This document shows positions 48,408 through 58,300 of a stretch of 64,000 nt of DNA, one piece after another. Source of the DNA: Psychromonas algicola (GTDB lineage Bacteria; Pseudomonadota; Gammaproteobacteria; Enterobacterales; Psychromonadaceae); assembly GCF_004378355.1 (NCBI RefSeq), contig NZ_SNUB01000019.1, positions 1-64,000 of the forward strand. Direction: 5' to 3'. How positions within the stretch are numbered: the first letter of the stretch is position 1; the number at the start of each line of letters is the position of its first letter. The position numbers and the translations under genes are program-made. The notes beneath the pieces are model-generated. The model was not told the origin of the DNA. It saw nothing but the letters and a program-made list of their open reading frames with translations, and did no database searches.

Positions 48408-48557
48408 ATGAATCAGCATATCAATAAAAATGCGCAGAGCTGCCCACCAACAAAAAAAGTTAATCCATCTTTATTATTAACTAGCGTGAGTCATCGCTTA
48501 GTGGGTGCCTTAGCCATTATTATTTGTTTATGGCTTGTACTAGGACAAATATTGTAA
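48408..48557 (+). CDS. Small single-helix membrane protein of the zinc operon
   Basis: 49-residue frame between the Zur box and the ATPase gene. A polar N-terminus is followed by SVSHRLVGALAIIICLWLVL, one membrane helix with a preceding HRL. It ends at TAA overlapping the ATG of the ATPase gene by one base, so coupling is likely. I do not recognise the family for certain; similar HR(L/I)-helix peptides occur with zinc transporters. It could be an accessory or regulatory subunit, or a leader. No upstream ribosome site is strong. Confidence 0.62.
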   Translation: MNQHINKNAQSCPPTKKVNPSLLLTSVSHRLVGALAIIICLWLVLGQIL

Positions 48558-49441
48558 TGATGCATACCACAATCAATATTGCCGATCTCACCGTTTATTA
48601 CAGAGATTCATTAGCGTTAGATCGTGTATCTGCATCTATTCAAAAGGGCGAATTACTGGCTGTGATTGGCCCCAATGGTGCAGGGAAATCAACCTTGATC
48701 AAAAGCATCATGCAGCAATTAAAGCCGTCTTGTGGTTGTGTTGAACTAGCGGGTGTGAATCCTAAATCAATCGCCTACTTACCTCAAAGTCATCAAATAG
48801 ATCGTAAATTTCCTATTTCGGTACGTGAATTTGTTTCTGCTGGCGCGTGGAAGCGCACAGGATTTTGGCGTCAATTTTGTTGCCTAGAAGAAAGAGATTT
48901 AGAACAAGCGTTAGAAAAAGTAAATCTGAAAGGATTTGAAGAAAGGCAAATTAATACCTTGTCAGGTGGGCAGTTCCAGCGTGTTTTATTCGCTCGTATG
49001 TTAATGCAAGATGCTGACATCTTATTATTAGACGAACCCTTTAATGCCATTGATGCTCAAACCACAGAAGAGTTAATGGAAGTGATTAATCATTGCCAAC
49101 AAGCGGGTAAAACAGTGATTGCCGTGGTGCATGATTTGCTCTTAGTGCAGCGTTTTTTCCCCAATACCATGTTACTGGCGACTCAATTGATCGCTCACGG
49201 TAAAACTGAAACGGTTATGACAGTAGAAAACCTTGCCAAAGCTGGATATCAATATTGGAATCAGGCCGTGAGCAATAATCAAAACCATGAAAATAAACAC
49301 GCCGATGTGACACCTAATGTAGCTGACTCATTGAATGCGCTTAATGTGTATCCCATTGCGGATGCACATATGACTCGCATGGAAAAAGTCAGTGAAGTAA
49401 GCATCAAAGAAGTCAGAGTGAGAACAACTTATGATAGCTGA
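48557..49441 (+). CDS. Zinc ABC transporter ATPase (ZnuC-like)
   Basis: ATP-binding subunit of a zinc/manganese-type importer, 294 residues from the ATG that overlaps the previous stop; the next codon is also ATG. A longer frame to 48524 lies in the small peptide gene. Walker A is GPNGAGKSTLIK, the signature LSGGQFQRVLFARML and Walker B DILLLDEPFNA. The C-terminal 40 residues, with several His, are an extension beyond the ATPase core. It overlaps the permease gene by 11 bases. Confidence 0.9.
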   Translation: MMHTTINIADLTVYYRDSLALDRVSASIQKGELLAVIGPNGAGKSTLIKSIMQQLKPSCGCVELAGVNPKSIAYLPQSHQIDRKFPISVREFVSAGAWKRTGFWRQFCCLEERDLEQALEKVNLKGFEERQINTLSGGQFQRVLFARMLMQDADILLLDEPFNAIDAQTTEELMEVINHCQQAGKTVIAVVHDLLLVQRFFPNTMLLATQLIAHGKTETVMTVENLAKAGYQYWNQAVSNNQNHENKHADVTPNVADSLNALNVYPIADAHMTRMEKVSEVSIKEVRVRTTYDS

Positions 49442-50324
49442 TTTGCATAGTTTATTTATCGAACCCTTTAGTGATTTTGCCTTTATGCAGCGTGCATTAT
49501 GGGGTTGTTTTGTTCTTAGTCTCAGCGCAACGCCAATTGGTGTTTTCTTAACTTTAAGAAAAATGAGCCTAACCGGTGATGCCATGTCACATGCTATTTT
49601 ACCGGGCGCAGCCATTGGGTTTTTAATCTCTGGTGTTTCAGTCATTGCGATGACCATTGGTGGTGTTATTGCAGGTTGTATTGTTGCTATTTTAGCAGGC
49701 GTAGTTGCGCGTCATTCTAATGCGGAAGAAGACTCCAGTTTAGCTACTTTCTACTTATTATCGTTAGCTTCAGGTGTGCTTATTATTTCTTTAAAAGGCA
49801 GCAATATTGATTTGTTACACGTGCTATTTGGTTCAACCTTAGCATTAAATAACGAAGCATTAATTCTGTTAACTAGCATTGCAACCGTTACCTTATTAAC
49901 CCTATCCGTTTTATATCGACCTTTAGTATTTGAATGTGTTGATCCTGCTTTTTTCCGTAGCATAAGCAAACTCAGTGCCGTTGCGCATTATGGATTTTTA
50001 TTGCTGGTTGTATTGAATCTTGTCGCTGGCTTTCATGCATTAGGCACGTTAATGGCTGTCGGGTTAATGCTCATTCCTGCTGCGATTGCACGATTTTGGA
50101 CCGTTAAATTAGGCAGAATGTTAGTTATCGCTTTCATGACTTCCGTTGTCAGTTGTTATCTCGGGCTTTTCATCTCATTCCATGTCAGTTATGCAACCAG
50201 TCCAGCGATCATTTTAGTGATGGGTTGTATTTATATTGTGTCGCTTTTCTTCGGTCAACATAGCGGACTCTTTATTAAAAAATGCACAACCAATAGAACA
50301 CCTAACCATCAACAAACACCTTAA
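49431..50324 (+). CDS. Zinc ABC transporter permease (ZnuB-like)
   Basis: Inner-membrane subunit with about 8-9 helices, 297 residues, ABC-3 family. Typical segments: LRKMSLTGDAMSHAILPGAA and the later FHALGTLMAVGLMLIPAAIA. The N-terminal part runs from FMQRALWGCFVLSLS. Overlaps the ATPase gene; 29 bases before the binding-protein gene. Confidence 0.93.
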   Translation: MIADLHSLFIEPFSDFAFMQRALWGCFVLSLSATPIGVFLTLRKMSLTGDAMSHAILPGAAIGFLISGVSVIAMTIGGVIAGCIVAILAGVVARHSNAEEDSSLATFYLLSLASGVLIISLKGSNIDLLHVLFGSTLALNNEALILLTSIATVTLLTLSVLYRPLVFECVDPAFFRSISKLSAVAHYGFLLLVVLNLVAGFHALGTLMAVGLMLIPAAIARFWTVKLGRMLVIAFMTSVVSCYLGLFISFHVSYATSPAIILVMGCIYIVSLFFGQHSGLFIKKCTTNRTPNHQQTP

Positions 50325-50353
50325 AATAAACCATTAAAAAAGGACATCAAAAC

Positions 50354-51334
50354 ATGTCGTTCAATCTATCTAAACCTTTACTGCTCGTTTCATTATTGCT
50401 ATTGAACTTAGGGGGCAACACCCATGCACTTGCAGATGACAAAGTGCGTGTTGTGACCAGCTTTTCTATCTTAGAAGACCTAGTGTCGGAAGTCGGTGGC
50501 GCACACGTTGCTGTGACGACCTTAGTAAAAGCCAATGGCGATGCACACGTATATAACCCAACACCACAAGATGCCAAAGCTGTTTTAAAATCAAAATTAT
50601 TGGTAATGAACGGACTTTCATTCGAAGGTTGGATGCCTCGTTTACTAGAATCATCAAACTTTAAAGGTGAAACTGTCATTGCGTCTACAGGTATCGAGGC
50701 GATGAAAACAGAAGAGCATCACGATGAAGATGGTCATGAAGAACATCATGATGAAGATGGTCACAAAGAACATGATAAAGATGAGCACGATGAACATCAC
50801 CATGGTGAGTTTGACCCACATGCATGGCATAGTATTAGTAACGTGAAAGTTTACGTAGAAAATATTGAAAAAGGGCTAAGTAAAGTTGATCCTAAAAACA
50901 GCAAAGCTTACCAAGCCAATGCGCGTGCTTACATTCAAAAGCTTAAAATGCTAGAAACAAACTTACACGCTCAAATAAGCAAAATTCCAGTATCACAACG
51001 TAAAGTATTAACAGCACATGACGCTTTCTCTTATTTAGCGCATGACTTTAATATTGAATTCATTGCGCCTCAAGGAGTGAGCACAGAGTCAGAAGCAAGC
51101 GCTGCTGATATTGCAACTATCATTAAACAAATCCGTAAAAAACACGTAAATGCTGTGTTTATGGAAAACATTGCCGACAACCGCATCGTAGAGCAAATCA
51201 GCCGTGAAACTAATTCTAAAATTGGTGGAAAACTATATGGTGATGCATTATCTGGTAAAAATGAACCAGCTTCGACTTACTTAAAAATGATGGAATATAA
51301 CTTAGAAACCATTATCAAAGGTTTATCTCGATAA
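50354..51334 (+). CDS. Zinc ABC transporter periplasmic binding protein (ZnuA-like)
   Basis: Zinc capture protein, 326 residues, with a signal peptide (KPLLLVSLLLLNLGGNTHALA). A His/Asp/Glu-rich loop covers about residues 118-155, built from 9-residue repeats of the form EHHDEDGHE. Fixed zinc ligands follow the family: His in AHVYNPTPQD, His in FDPHAWHS, His in TAHDAFSY and Asp in ENIADNR. The loop probably buffers or scavenges zinc. Ribosome site AAAGGAC lies 10 bases upstream. A terminator follows. Confidence 0.93.
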   Translation: MSFNLSKPLLLVSLLLLNLGGNTHALADDKVRVVTSFSILEDLVSEVGGAHVAVTTLVKANGDAHVYNPTPQDAKAVLKSKLLVMNGLSFEGWMPRLLESSNFKGETVIASTGIEAMKTEEHHDEDGHEEHHDEDGHKEHDKDEHDEHHHGEFDPHAWHSISNVKVYVENIEKGLSKVDPKNSKAYQANARAYIQKLKMLETNLHAQISKIPVSQRKVLTAHDAFSYLAHDFNIEFIAPQGVSTESEASAADIATIIKQIRKKHVNAVFMENIADNRIVEQISRETNSKIGGKLYGDALSGKNEPASTYLKMMEYNLETIIKGLSR

Positions 51335-51343
51335 GCTTAAATC

Positions 51344-51376
51344 TGACTCAGGGAGATTGATTCCTGAGTCATTTTT
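51344..51376 (+). terminator. Rho-independent terminator of the zinc operon
   Basis: TGACTCAGG pairs with CCTGAGTCA around a 10-base loop and ends in TTTTT. It follows the stop codon directly. Confidence 0.9.
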
Positions 51377-51509
51377 CATCCCGCCAACTCTGTTCCTAAT
51401 TTAATTACCCATTAACTTCGCAATAATATACTTCAATCATTTCCCCATTTTGAACCTTCAATGATAACGGGTATAGTAATCATCCAACATATTGAATATT
51501 GAGGTTAAG

Positions 51510-52832
51510 ATGTGGCAAGAGCGTAGAAGTAACAACCAAAAAGCCGAAGCAAAACCCTTTAATACATCAAACAGTGACAGCGAAGCACAGCGCGATAGGG
51601 CACGTATTTTACATTCAGCTTCCTTTCGCCGCTTGCAATCAAAAACACAAGTATTAGGCATTGGCGAAAGTGACTTCTATCGAACACGTCTTACCCATTC
51701 ACTGGAAGTGGCTCAAATTGGCTCTGGCATTTGTGAAAAACTACGAGAAAACTATGCCGTAAATCAGAGGGATAGTCAGGCCGACAAACCAACATATCTA
51801 GAATGGATCCCAAGCTTATGCCAAATTGAAGCAATTTGTTTAGCGCATGATATTGGCCACCCACCATTTGGTCACGGCGGCGAAGTGGCACTCAACTATT
51901 ACATGAAAGAGCATGGCGGTTTTGAAGGCAACGGACAAACGCTGCGCATCGTCACCAAGTTAGGCGAATACAAACCTAACTTCGGAATCGATGTCACCAG
52001 AAGAACCGCATTAGGTTTATTAAAATATCCCGTGTTACATAAAGAAGTCGCAAATTACGCAGTCACCACAACGCCTGCCTCTAAAATCAACATCGACGCA
52101 ATGAAACCACCTAAATGTATTTTAGATGACGAAGAAGCGGTATTAGAGTGGATCTTAGAAGGCTTACCAACCTCAGATAAACAACAACTACGTTCAATTG
52201 GCGCTAATGGCAAATCACAATTCAAAGGCTTTGATACTTCCATTATGGAATTGGCCGATGATATCTCCTACGGCGTTCACGATCTTGAAGATGCACTGGC
52301 ATTAAAACTGGTCACAGAAAGACAATGGACAGAAGAAGTCAGTGCAAAAGCAAGCTCTAACTCATGGTTTACAGAGCAAGAAACCTTCTTTAAAGAAAAG
52401 CTATTCTCTGAATACAGCACCGATCGCAAACATGCTATCAGTAAATTAATCGCTTACTTTATTCCTAAAATTAGTATCGAAACATTAGATAACTTCGAAA
52501 CGCCATTATTGAAATACCAAGCCGTAATGGAACCACAAGCCTTAGCCTTATTAACGCTATTAAAGAAATTCGTTTTCAAAAACGTCATCGAACGCCCAGA
52601 ACTACAAACCTTGGAATACAAAGGTCAGCAAATGATCTTAAGTTTATTCGAAGTGTTAGAAGCCAATCCAAAGCGTTTATTACCGACCTTAACCTACGAA
52701 CTTTACCAAAGCGCAGACAACAAAAAACGCATCATCTGCGATTACATTTCAGGCATGACAGACAGCTACGCCACCAAGCTTTACCATAAACTATTTAGCC
52801 CAGATATTGGTTCTATCTTTGATAGGATGTGA
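51510..52832 (+). CDS. Deoxyguanosinetriphosphate triphosphohydrolase (anti-phage dGTPase type)
   Basis: HD-superfamily enzyme hydrolysing dGTP to deoxyguanosine and triphosphate, 440 residues from ATG 51510 with GAGGT upstream; a longer frame to 51492 has no ribosome site. Metal-site residues: His63 in TRLTHSLEVAQ, His113-Asp114 in LAHDIGHPPFGHGGE, and the Asp in ELADDISYGVHDLEDAL. Family members of this type from marine Shewanella and Pseudoalteromonas deplete dGTP during phage infection. A housekeeping role is also possible. It stands directly before the unusual nuclease genes. Confidence 0.9.
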   Translation: MWQERRSNNQKAEAKPFNTSNSDSEAQRDRARILHSASFRRLQSKTQVLGIGESDFYRTRLTHSLEVAQIGSGICEKLRENYAVNQRDSQADKPTYLEWIPSLCQIEAICLAHDIGHPPFGHGGEVALNYYMKEHGGFEGNGQTLRIVTKLGEYKPNFGIDVTRRTALGLLKYPVLHKEVANYAVTTTPASKINIDAMKPPKCILDDEEAVLEWILEGLPTSDKQQLRSIGANGKSQFKGFDTSIMELADDISYGVHDLEDALALKLVTERQWTEEVSAKASSNSWFTEQETFFKEKLFSEYSTDRKHAISKLIAYFIPKISIETLDNFETPLLKYQAVMEPQALALLTLLKKFVFKNVIERPELQTLEYKGQQMILSLFEVLEANPKRLLPTLTYELYQSADNKKRIICDYISGMTDSYATKLYHKLFSPDIGSIFDRM

Positions 52833-52929
52833 TGATAGGCATGTTTAATATTGTCAAATTTATATGGGAATATTATTAGAATTGAACCCTTTTCTCGATT
52901 TGTTATTTAATAGAAAGTAATTGAAAATT

Positions 52930-52946
52930 AGATCTTTAGCATTTGA
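52930..52946. repeat. Dispersed 17-bp repeat, copy 2
   Basis: AGATCTTTAGCATTTGA, identical to 7463-7479. Here it lies about 80 bases before the methyltransferase-HNH gene. Confidence 0.5.
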
Positions 52947-52971
52947 ATTTTTAAATAAAATGTTAATATTA

Positions 52972-53002
52972 AATTATCAAATTAATATACGCATATATTA
53001 AT
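52972..53002. promoter_or_regulatory. Candidate operator upstream of the methyltransferase-HNH gene
   Basis: The arms ATTAATATA and TATATTAAT form a perfect 9-base inverted repeat around CGCA at 52981-53002. It is led by AATTATCAA, making an 18-base string (52972-52989) that recurs with one change at 55155-55172 before the helicase gene. Position (about 24 bases before the ATG) fits repressor binding. Confidence 0.55.
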
Positions 53003-53026
53003 GAGTTCAAATTCTATAAGGTAATT

Positions 53027-54802
53027 ATGCCAACAACGTCAGCTAATTTTTATAATCAAAATGCACAACACCTTGCTGATTCCTATTTATCTAAAACTTT
53101 TGAACAGATACATAAGTCGTGGTTTTCTTATTTACCTCCTATCTTAAACACTCCTAATGCTCGAATATTAGATTTAGGCGCTGGTGCCGGCCGAGATAGT
53201 AAATATCTTGCTGAGCAGGGAGCTAAGAATCATGTTTCTGTTACTGCGATTGAACCGGCTTCTACACTTGCTGAAATTGGTAAAAATCAAACACAAGGGC
53301 TAAATGTTAATTGGTTACAAGACTCTCTCCCTGATTTAAAAGTAGTAACGAAACAAGAAGTCAGTTTTGATTTGATCTTATTGAGTGCAGTGTGGATGCA
53401 TATTCCAGATTCTCAACGAGAACGTTCTTTGCGCAAGCTTGCCAATTTATTAAAACCTGGCGGTAAATTAGTGATTTCCTTACGCCACGGTGAAAGTGGC
53501 GATGAACGAAAAATGTTTGATGTTTGTACTGAACAGCTTACTAGCTTAAGTCAAAAATTGGGGCTAACGACTTTATTAGTCACAGATAAGAGTCCTGACA
53601 TGATCGGCAGGGAGTCTGTCAAATGGCAAACTGTGGTTTTACAACTGCCTGATGATGGAAGTGGAGCCTTTCCATTCATTCGCCACGTCGCTTTAAACGA
53701 TGGTAAATCAGGAACACACAAATTAGCATTGATGCGTGTGTTATTACGCATTGCGGACGGGCATTCAGGTGCCGTCATTCGACGCGAAGATAATCGTGTC
53801 ATTTTACCTGTTGGCTTAGTGGCGCTGTATTGGGCGCATCAATACAAAGGTTTAATCGATAAACATCAAGTCTTTCAAACACCTAATAAAAATATAAATA
53901 TGGGATTTATGAAAGCCGATGGTTGGCACAAATTAACGGAACGACAAGCTTCTGATTATCAAATTGGTAATTTATTTATTGGTGAAGATGCTAAAGCTAT
54001 GCACAGAGTTATTTCTCATTCGGTAAATAATATTGCAGAAATGCCAGCTCAAAGGATCACTTTTAGTAACAGTAAAAAAACAGTTTTCGAAATTAATAAA
54101 AAGACAGTGAAAGCCAAAGATAGTTTATTTCTAGATTTACAGACTCTTGAACAATGGGGTGAATTTTCATTACCTGAACATCTATGGATAGCCTTTACAC
54201 GTTACGCTTGTTGGATAGAGCCTATACTTATCTCCGAATGGGTTAAAACGATGGCAAGCTATCAAGGTAATCTGCAATATCAACTTCCTGAGCAGCAACA
54301 TCATCTAGCCAGTGCATTGAATTGGTTGGAGCCTCAAAGAAACACTACAGAAGTGCGCAAGCGTTTTGACTTCCTCAAAGTAGATAAAGGAAATCAACAT
54401 AATTGTGTATGGACAGATAAAAGTTTGAAACAACAATACGCCATCGATCATTGCATGCCATTTTCTCGTTGGCCTAATAATGATTTATGGAACTTATTAC
54501 CTAGTGATGTAAAAGCTAATGGTGAAAAAAGTGATCGTTTACCGACTGAGCTTAAAATGAAAAATGCAAAACAGCGTATTACTGATTGGTGGCAAGATGC
54601 ATGGTTGGATAATAATACGGACAAAAGGCAATCAGATAGCGATGATTTCCAAAAGGTAAACAATAGCCAACGTTTCTTTGCGGAAGCAAATATTGCATTA
54701 CCGGGCTTAGAAGCGAATAACAACTCTATTGATGATCTTTTTGAAGCCTTGCTATTACAGAGAGGGCGATTGAAAGAGATGCAACAGTTGAGAGAGTGGT
54801 AA
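53027..54802 (+). CDS. SAM-dependent methyltransferase fused to HNH endonuclease
   Basis: A 591-residue fusion. Residues about 1-205 are a class I SAM methyltransferase: motif I RILDLGAGAGRDS (46-58), acidic motif II AIEPAS, and WMHIPDSQRERSL with LKPGGKLVISL. Residues about 210-410 form a middle region starting HKLALMRVLLRIADG, like the accessory domain found before some HNH nucleases. The HNH core is at about 455-515: IDHCMPFSRW (Asp474-His475), NNDLWNLLPSD and KANGEKSD. The usual two-cysteine zinc pair before it is absent. Target is unknown; a defence or modification role is inference. Confidence 0.85.
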   Translation: MPTTSANFYNQNAQHLADSYLSKTFEQIHKSWFSYLPPILNTPNARILDLGAGAGRDSKYLAEQGAKNHVSVTAIEPASTLAEIGKNQTQGLNVNWLQDSLPDLKVVTKQEVSFDLILLSAVWMHIPDSQRERSLRKLANLLKPGGKLVISLRHGESGDERKMFDVCTEQLTSLSQKLGLTTLLVTDKSPDMIGRESVKWQTVVLQLPDDGSGAFPFIRHVALNDGKSGTHKLALMRVLLRIADGHSGAVIRREDNRVILPVGLVALYWAHQYKGLIDKHQVFQTPNKNINMGFMKADGWHKLTERQASDYQIGNLFIGEDAKAMHRVISHSVNNIAEMPAQRITFSNSKKTVFEINKKTVKAKDSLFLDLQTLEQWGEFSLPEHLWIAFTRYACWIEPILISEWVKTMASYQGNLQYQLPEQQHHLASALNWLEPQRNTTEVRKRFDFLKVDKGNQHNCVWTDKSLKQQYAIDHCMPFSRWPNNDLWNLLPSDVKANGEKSDRLPTELKMKNAKQRITDWWQDAWLDNNTDKRQSDSDDFQKVNNSQRFFAEANIALPGLEANNNSIDDLFEALLLQRGRLKEMQQLREW

Positions 54803-55308
54803 AAACAAATACATATTCAATATCTCAAGTGCTTACCTGAAACGATTCAATATGGAGTAGATAATTAATTTTATTTAACCAAAATATTACTTAACGACCT
54901 TATGTCGATCATAAGCATTTCGTTATTCAAGTTCTCGTAATTATGAAAGATAAGTGGTGCTGATTGTGATTTGTAAATCGTGTTAGTTGGTAAGTCTGCA
55001 TTCCCACGCGGAGCTACAAAGCCTAGTTTTAGCGTAAACTATTCAACCATAGATTGAGGGGAGCTTCGATAAGATATGATAGTTTAAAAGCTTATTAAAT
55101 GGCGTTATTGAAAAACGCGAACGTCATGATTTTATAGATCTAATTTACTGTGATAATTGTCAAATTAATATATATTGCATTGATGATTTAAGTTAAGAAA
55201 GAACGTAACACTAATTTTATTTCGTGAAGCCTCTAATTTATTAGATGATCTTGCATGGATAATAATCCCTAAATAATTAATTGATAATAAAAATAGCAGA
55301 ATAGAAAA
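54803..55308 (+). other. Non-coding region between the fusion gene and the helicase
   Basis: About 500 bases without a supportable gene. It contains CATTCCCACGCGGAGC (54999-55014), which looks like the left half of a palindromic repeat common in gammaproteobacteria, and the shared regulatory string AATTGTCAAATTAATATA at 55155-55172. The helicase start has only a weak ribosome site (GCAGAATAGAAAA). It may hold a separate promoter. Confidence 0.5.
55155..55172. promoter_or_regulatory. Second copy of the shared upstream element
   Basis: AATTGTCAAATTAATATA differs by one base from 52972-52989. It is followed by TATTGCATTGAT, a weaker second half of the inverted repeat. It lies about 140 bases before the helicase ATG. 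Confidence 0.5.
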
Positions 55309-58300
55309 ATGGATTTTAATAGAGATCATGCATTAAAAGTGTTGTCGTTTTGGCAACAAGCTGAGTTTTTTAATACATTGGATTTAAAAAACTTACTCCC
55401 GGGAGCAGATGACGGTGTATTACAATTCACAACAGAAGAATTAAAAGATAAGCCAACATGTTTACCTTGGTTTGACCGTCAACGTATACGTGCTGCGGGT
55501 AAGGATTATTACCCAAATCAACAGTTTGCTTACACATTATATTTAGGCATATTTAATCGTAGCGAGTTTGCTGAACAAACAAAAACATTTTTTACTGAAG
55601 AAGGCCACGATGAAGACTGGCTCCAGCGGCGTCAAGACGAGGGCATAACCTGTTGTGCAAAAATTAAATTAAATGCTCAAGCCGAATTACAGCCTGAAAG
55701 TTTGGAAATGTCTACCGCGCCATGGGCGTTAGGTAAGTTGCTGCAAGGCCAAGTAGATAAATTAAATAAAGACGATTTTGATGCAGACGTTGATAAGTTT
55801 AGAGACCGCCTGCACCAGATTAATGTGGCGGCAAGTAATATAAAAACAGAAAAACAAATCAGCTCAGCTTTCACCTGCTTTGAGTTGTTTGAAATATTAA
55901 AATTACTATCCAGCTGGGCTTATTTTAAACCTAATGAAATCCGCTTTGGGGTTATTGTACAATTAAATCGTCAATACAAAGAACAGTCACCAGCTACTGA
56001 ATTAATGCTACCTGAGCACGCGATTGAATCCTTTAAACGGCTCCCATTATTAATAAAAAATGCGCAATTAATTGAACGTGATACACCTGAAAAATTAGAT
56101 GTAGTAGAAACAACTGACAAGGTGAATGAAGATCCCCAAAACTTAGATGAAAGTTCTGATGTACCTATATTAAATAGCTTTTACATTGATGATATCGCTA
56201 TGGCATTTAACGCGATTAAAAAAAATAAACTTTTAACAGCATCGCCACTGACTCAATTTTTAGCAACTAAAGTCACTCACGCTACCGACTTGTTTACTAA
56301 AGACGGTGAGCAAATTATTGCTAATAAATTGCGGGTAAAGAATACACCATTAGGTCGCTGGCCGGATGATAAATCACATACCATGAGTTTAATGCAACAG
56401 TTTTCGATTAATACACTAGAGGAGCATGTTGCAGCTGGTGGCTTGTATTCGGTTAATGGTCCTCCTGGTACTGGTAAAACCACTATGCTACGGGATATTA
56501 TCGCTGCTAATGTGGTTAAACGAGCAAGTGTATTATCCAAGTTAAAAAATATAGAAGCGTCTTTTTTATTAGATACAGGCATTAAAGTTGGTGATGAAAT
56601 GGTTATTATTAAACCATTGATCCCCGAACTATGTGGTTATGAAATGGTAGTGGTGTCGAGCAATAACACTGCGGTTGAGAATATTACTAAAGAGTTGCCA
56701 CAAAACAAAGCATTGGGCGAGGACTTTAGCGAGTTAAATTACTTAAAAACCGTCGCTCAAAAAGTAGCTGCTAATGTCATTGAAAAGAAAAAACAAAAGT
56801 ACATGAGTGCCTTGCCCGAACAAGATGATTGTTGGGGATTTATTGCCGCAGCCTTAGGTAATTCTGGTAATAGGAGGCGATTTAATTCTAAAGTGTTTTT
56901 TGATAAAGCAATTAACATGACTTGTGATGACGTCTCTAAGAATTATCAAACCTTAGTTGAGGCAATAAAGTTCTGTGCTAATGGCTGTGATGTAGTGCTT
57001 GAATTCAAAAAAGCACAAGAGAAGTTTAAACAAGCAGAAAAAGACGTTAATCAGGCATTGAATGATATAGCTCGTCTTGAACGTTTATCTGAGTTAAAGC
57101 GTAAGTTAACTAAATTGCATATAGAAATGTTGACTAGAGAGTCAATTTATCAACGAACGTTAAAATATTTGTTAGTGCTAGAGCATAAATACTTGCCTTG
57201 GTGGCATTATCGTATTTTTAAAAGATGCAAACAAAAGACTGTGATTAAAGAGTATCGAAAATTAGTTGCTAGGAAGCATAGCGATTTCTCCTTAAGTCAA
57301 AGTGAGTATAATTTATTTTTAGTAGAAGTTACTCAAGAAGTTGAAGCTTGTGCGGTTATCAATGAAACACATCATGATGTTACTTTTTATGATGAAAATG
57401 CTGAAATAGATAGTGCGGTCGTACAACGTAAAGCTTTTGGTCATAGTCAGCATTTGAATTTAGTTAGGTCGACATTGACTGCAAGTGCATTTGAATTACA
57501 TCAAGCTTGGTTAGTTGCGAGTTATAATAGTGGTTTTGACAAAAACATTAATAAATTTTCTGAATTATTGAAAGCTAATATAGCGTCACCTGAAGATGCT
57601 AAAATAATGTGGCAATCATTCTTTATGATTTGTCCTGTTGTGTCTTCTGCTTTTGCTTCTGTTGCTAATCAATTTTCTAAATTAGGCCAAGGTGATATTG
57701 GCTGGTTGTTTATTGACGAGTCTGGACAAGCAACACCGCAGCAAGCGGTAGGGGCTTTATTTAGAGCTAAGCGTGCAATTGTTGTAGGCGATCCATTGCA
57801 AATAGAGCCTGTGTTGACAACTCCCCCAGAAATTATTGAAAATTTAGGTCGGCGTTTGTTACAAGATGATTGGTTAACTTGGTCTCCTACGATTACTTCT
57901 GTTCAAGAGCTCGCTGATAGAGTTAACCCATTCGGTACGAATAAAATAGCGCTAGATAAATGGTTAGGAAGTCCGTTAAGGGTACATAGGCGTTGTAGTG
58001 ATCCTATGTTTTCAATTGCTAATAAGATTGCTTATAACAGTAAGATGTTACATGGCTCTAATGATATCAGAGAAGAAGATGATTTTGTTTGGGGTGCTAG
58101 CACTTGGCTTAATATTCAGGGCTCGGAAGAAAATAAGCACTATGTACCAGAGCAAGCAGAGCATGTGTTAGGTATGTTATATCAATATGTTAATAGGCAT
58201 GGTGAGTTACCAGAGTGTTATATCATTTCTCCGTTTACTAAGGTTAAATTAGGGTTAATAAAGCACCTTAAAAATAATTTTAGTCATAGTGAAATCTCAA

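Noticed and set aside
53551-54723. Reverse-strand open frames inside the methyltransferase-HNH gene
   Set aside because: They mirror the real gene and show no known motif.
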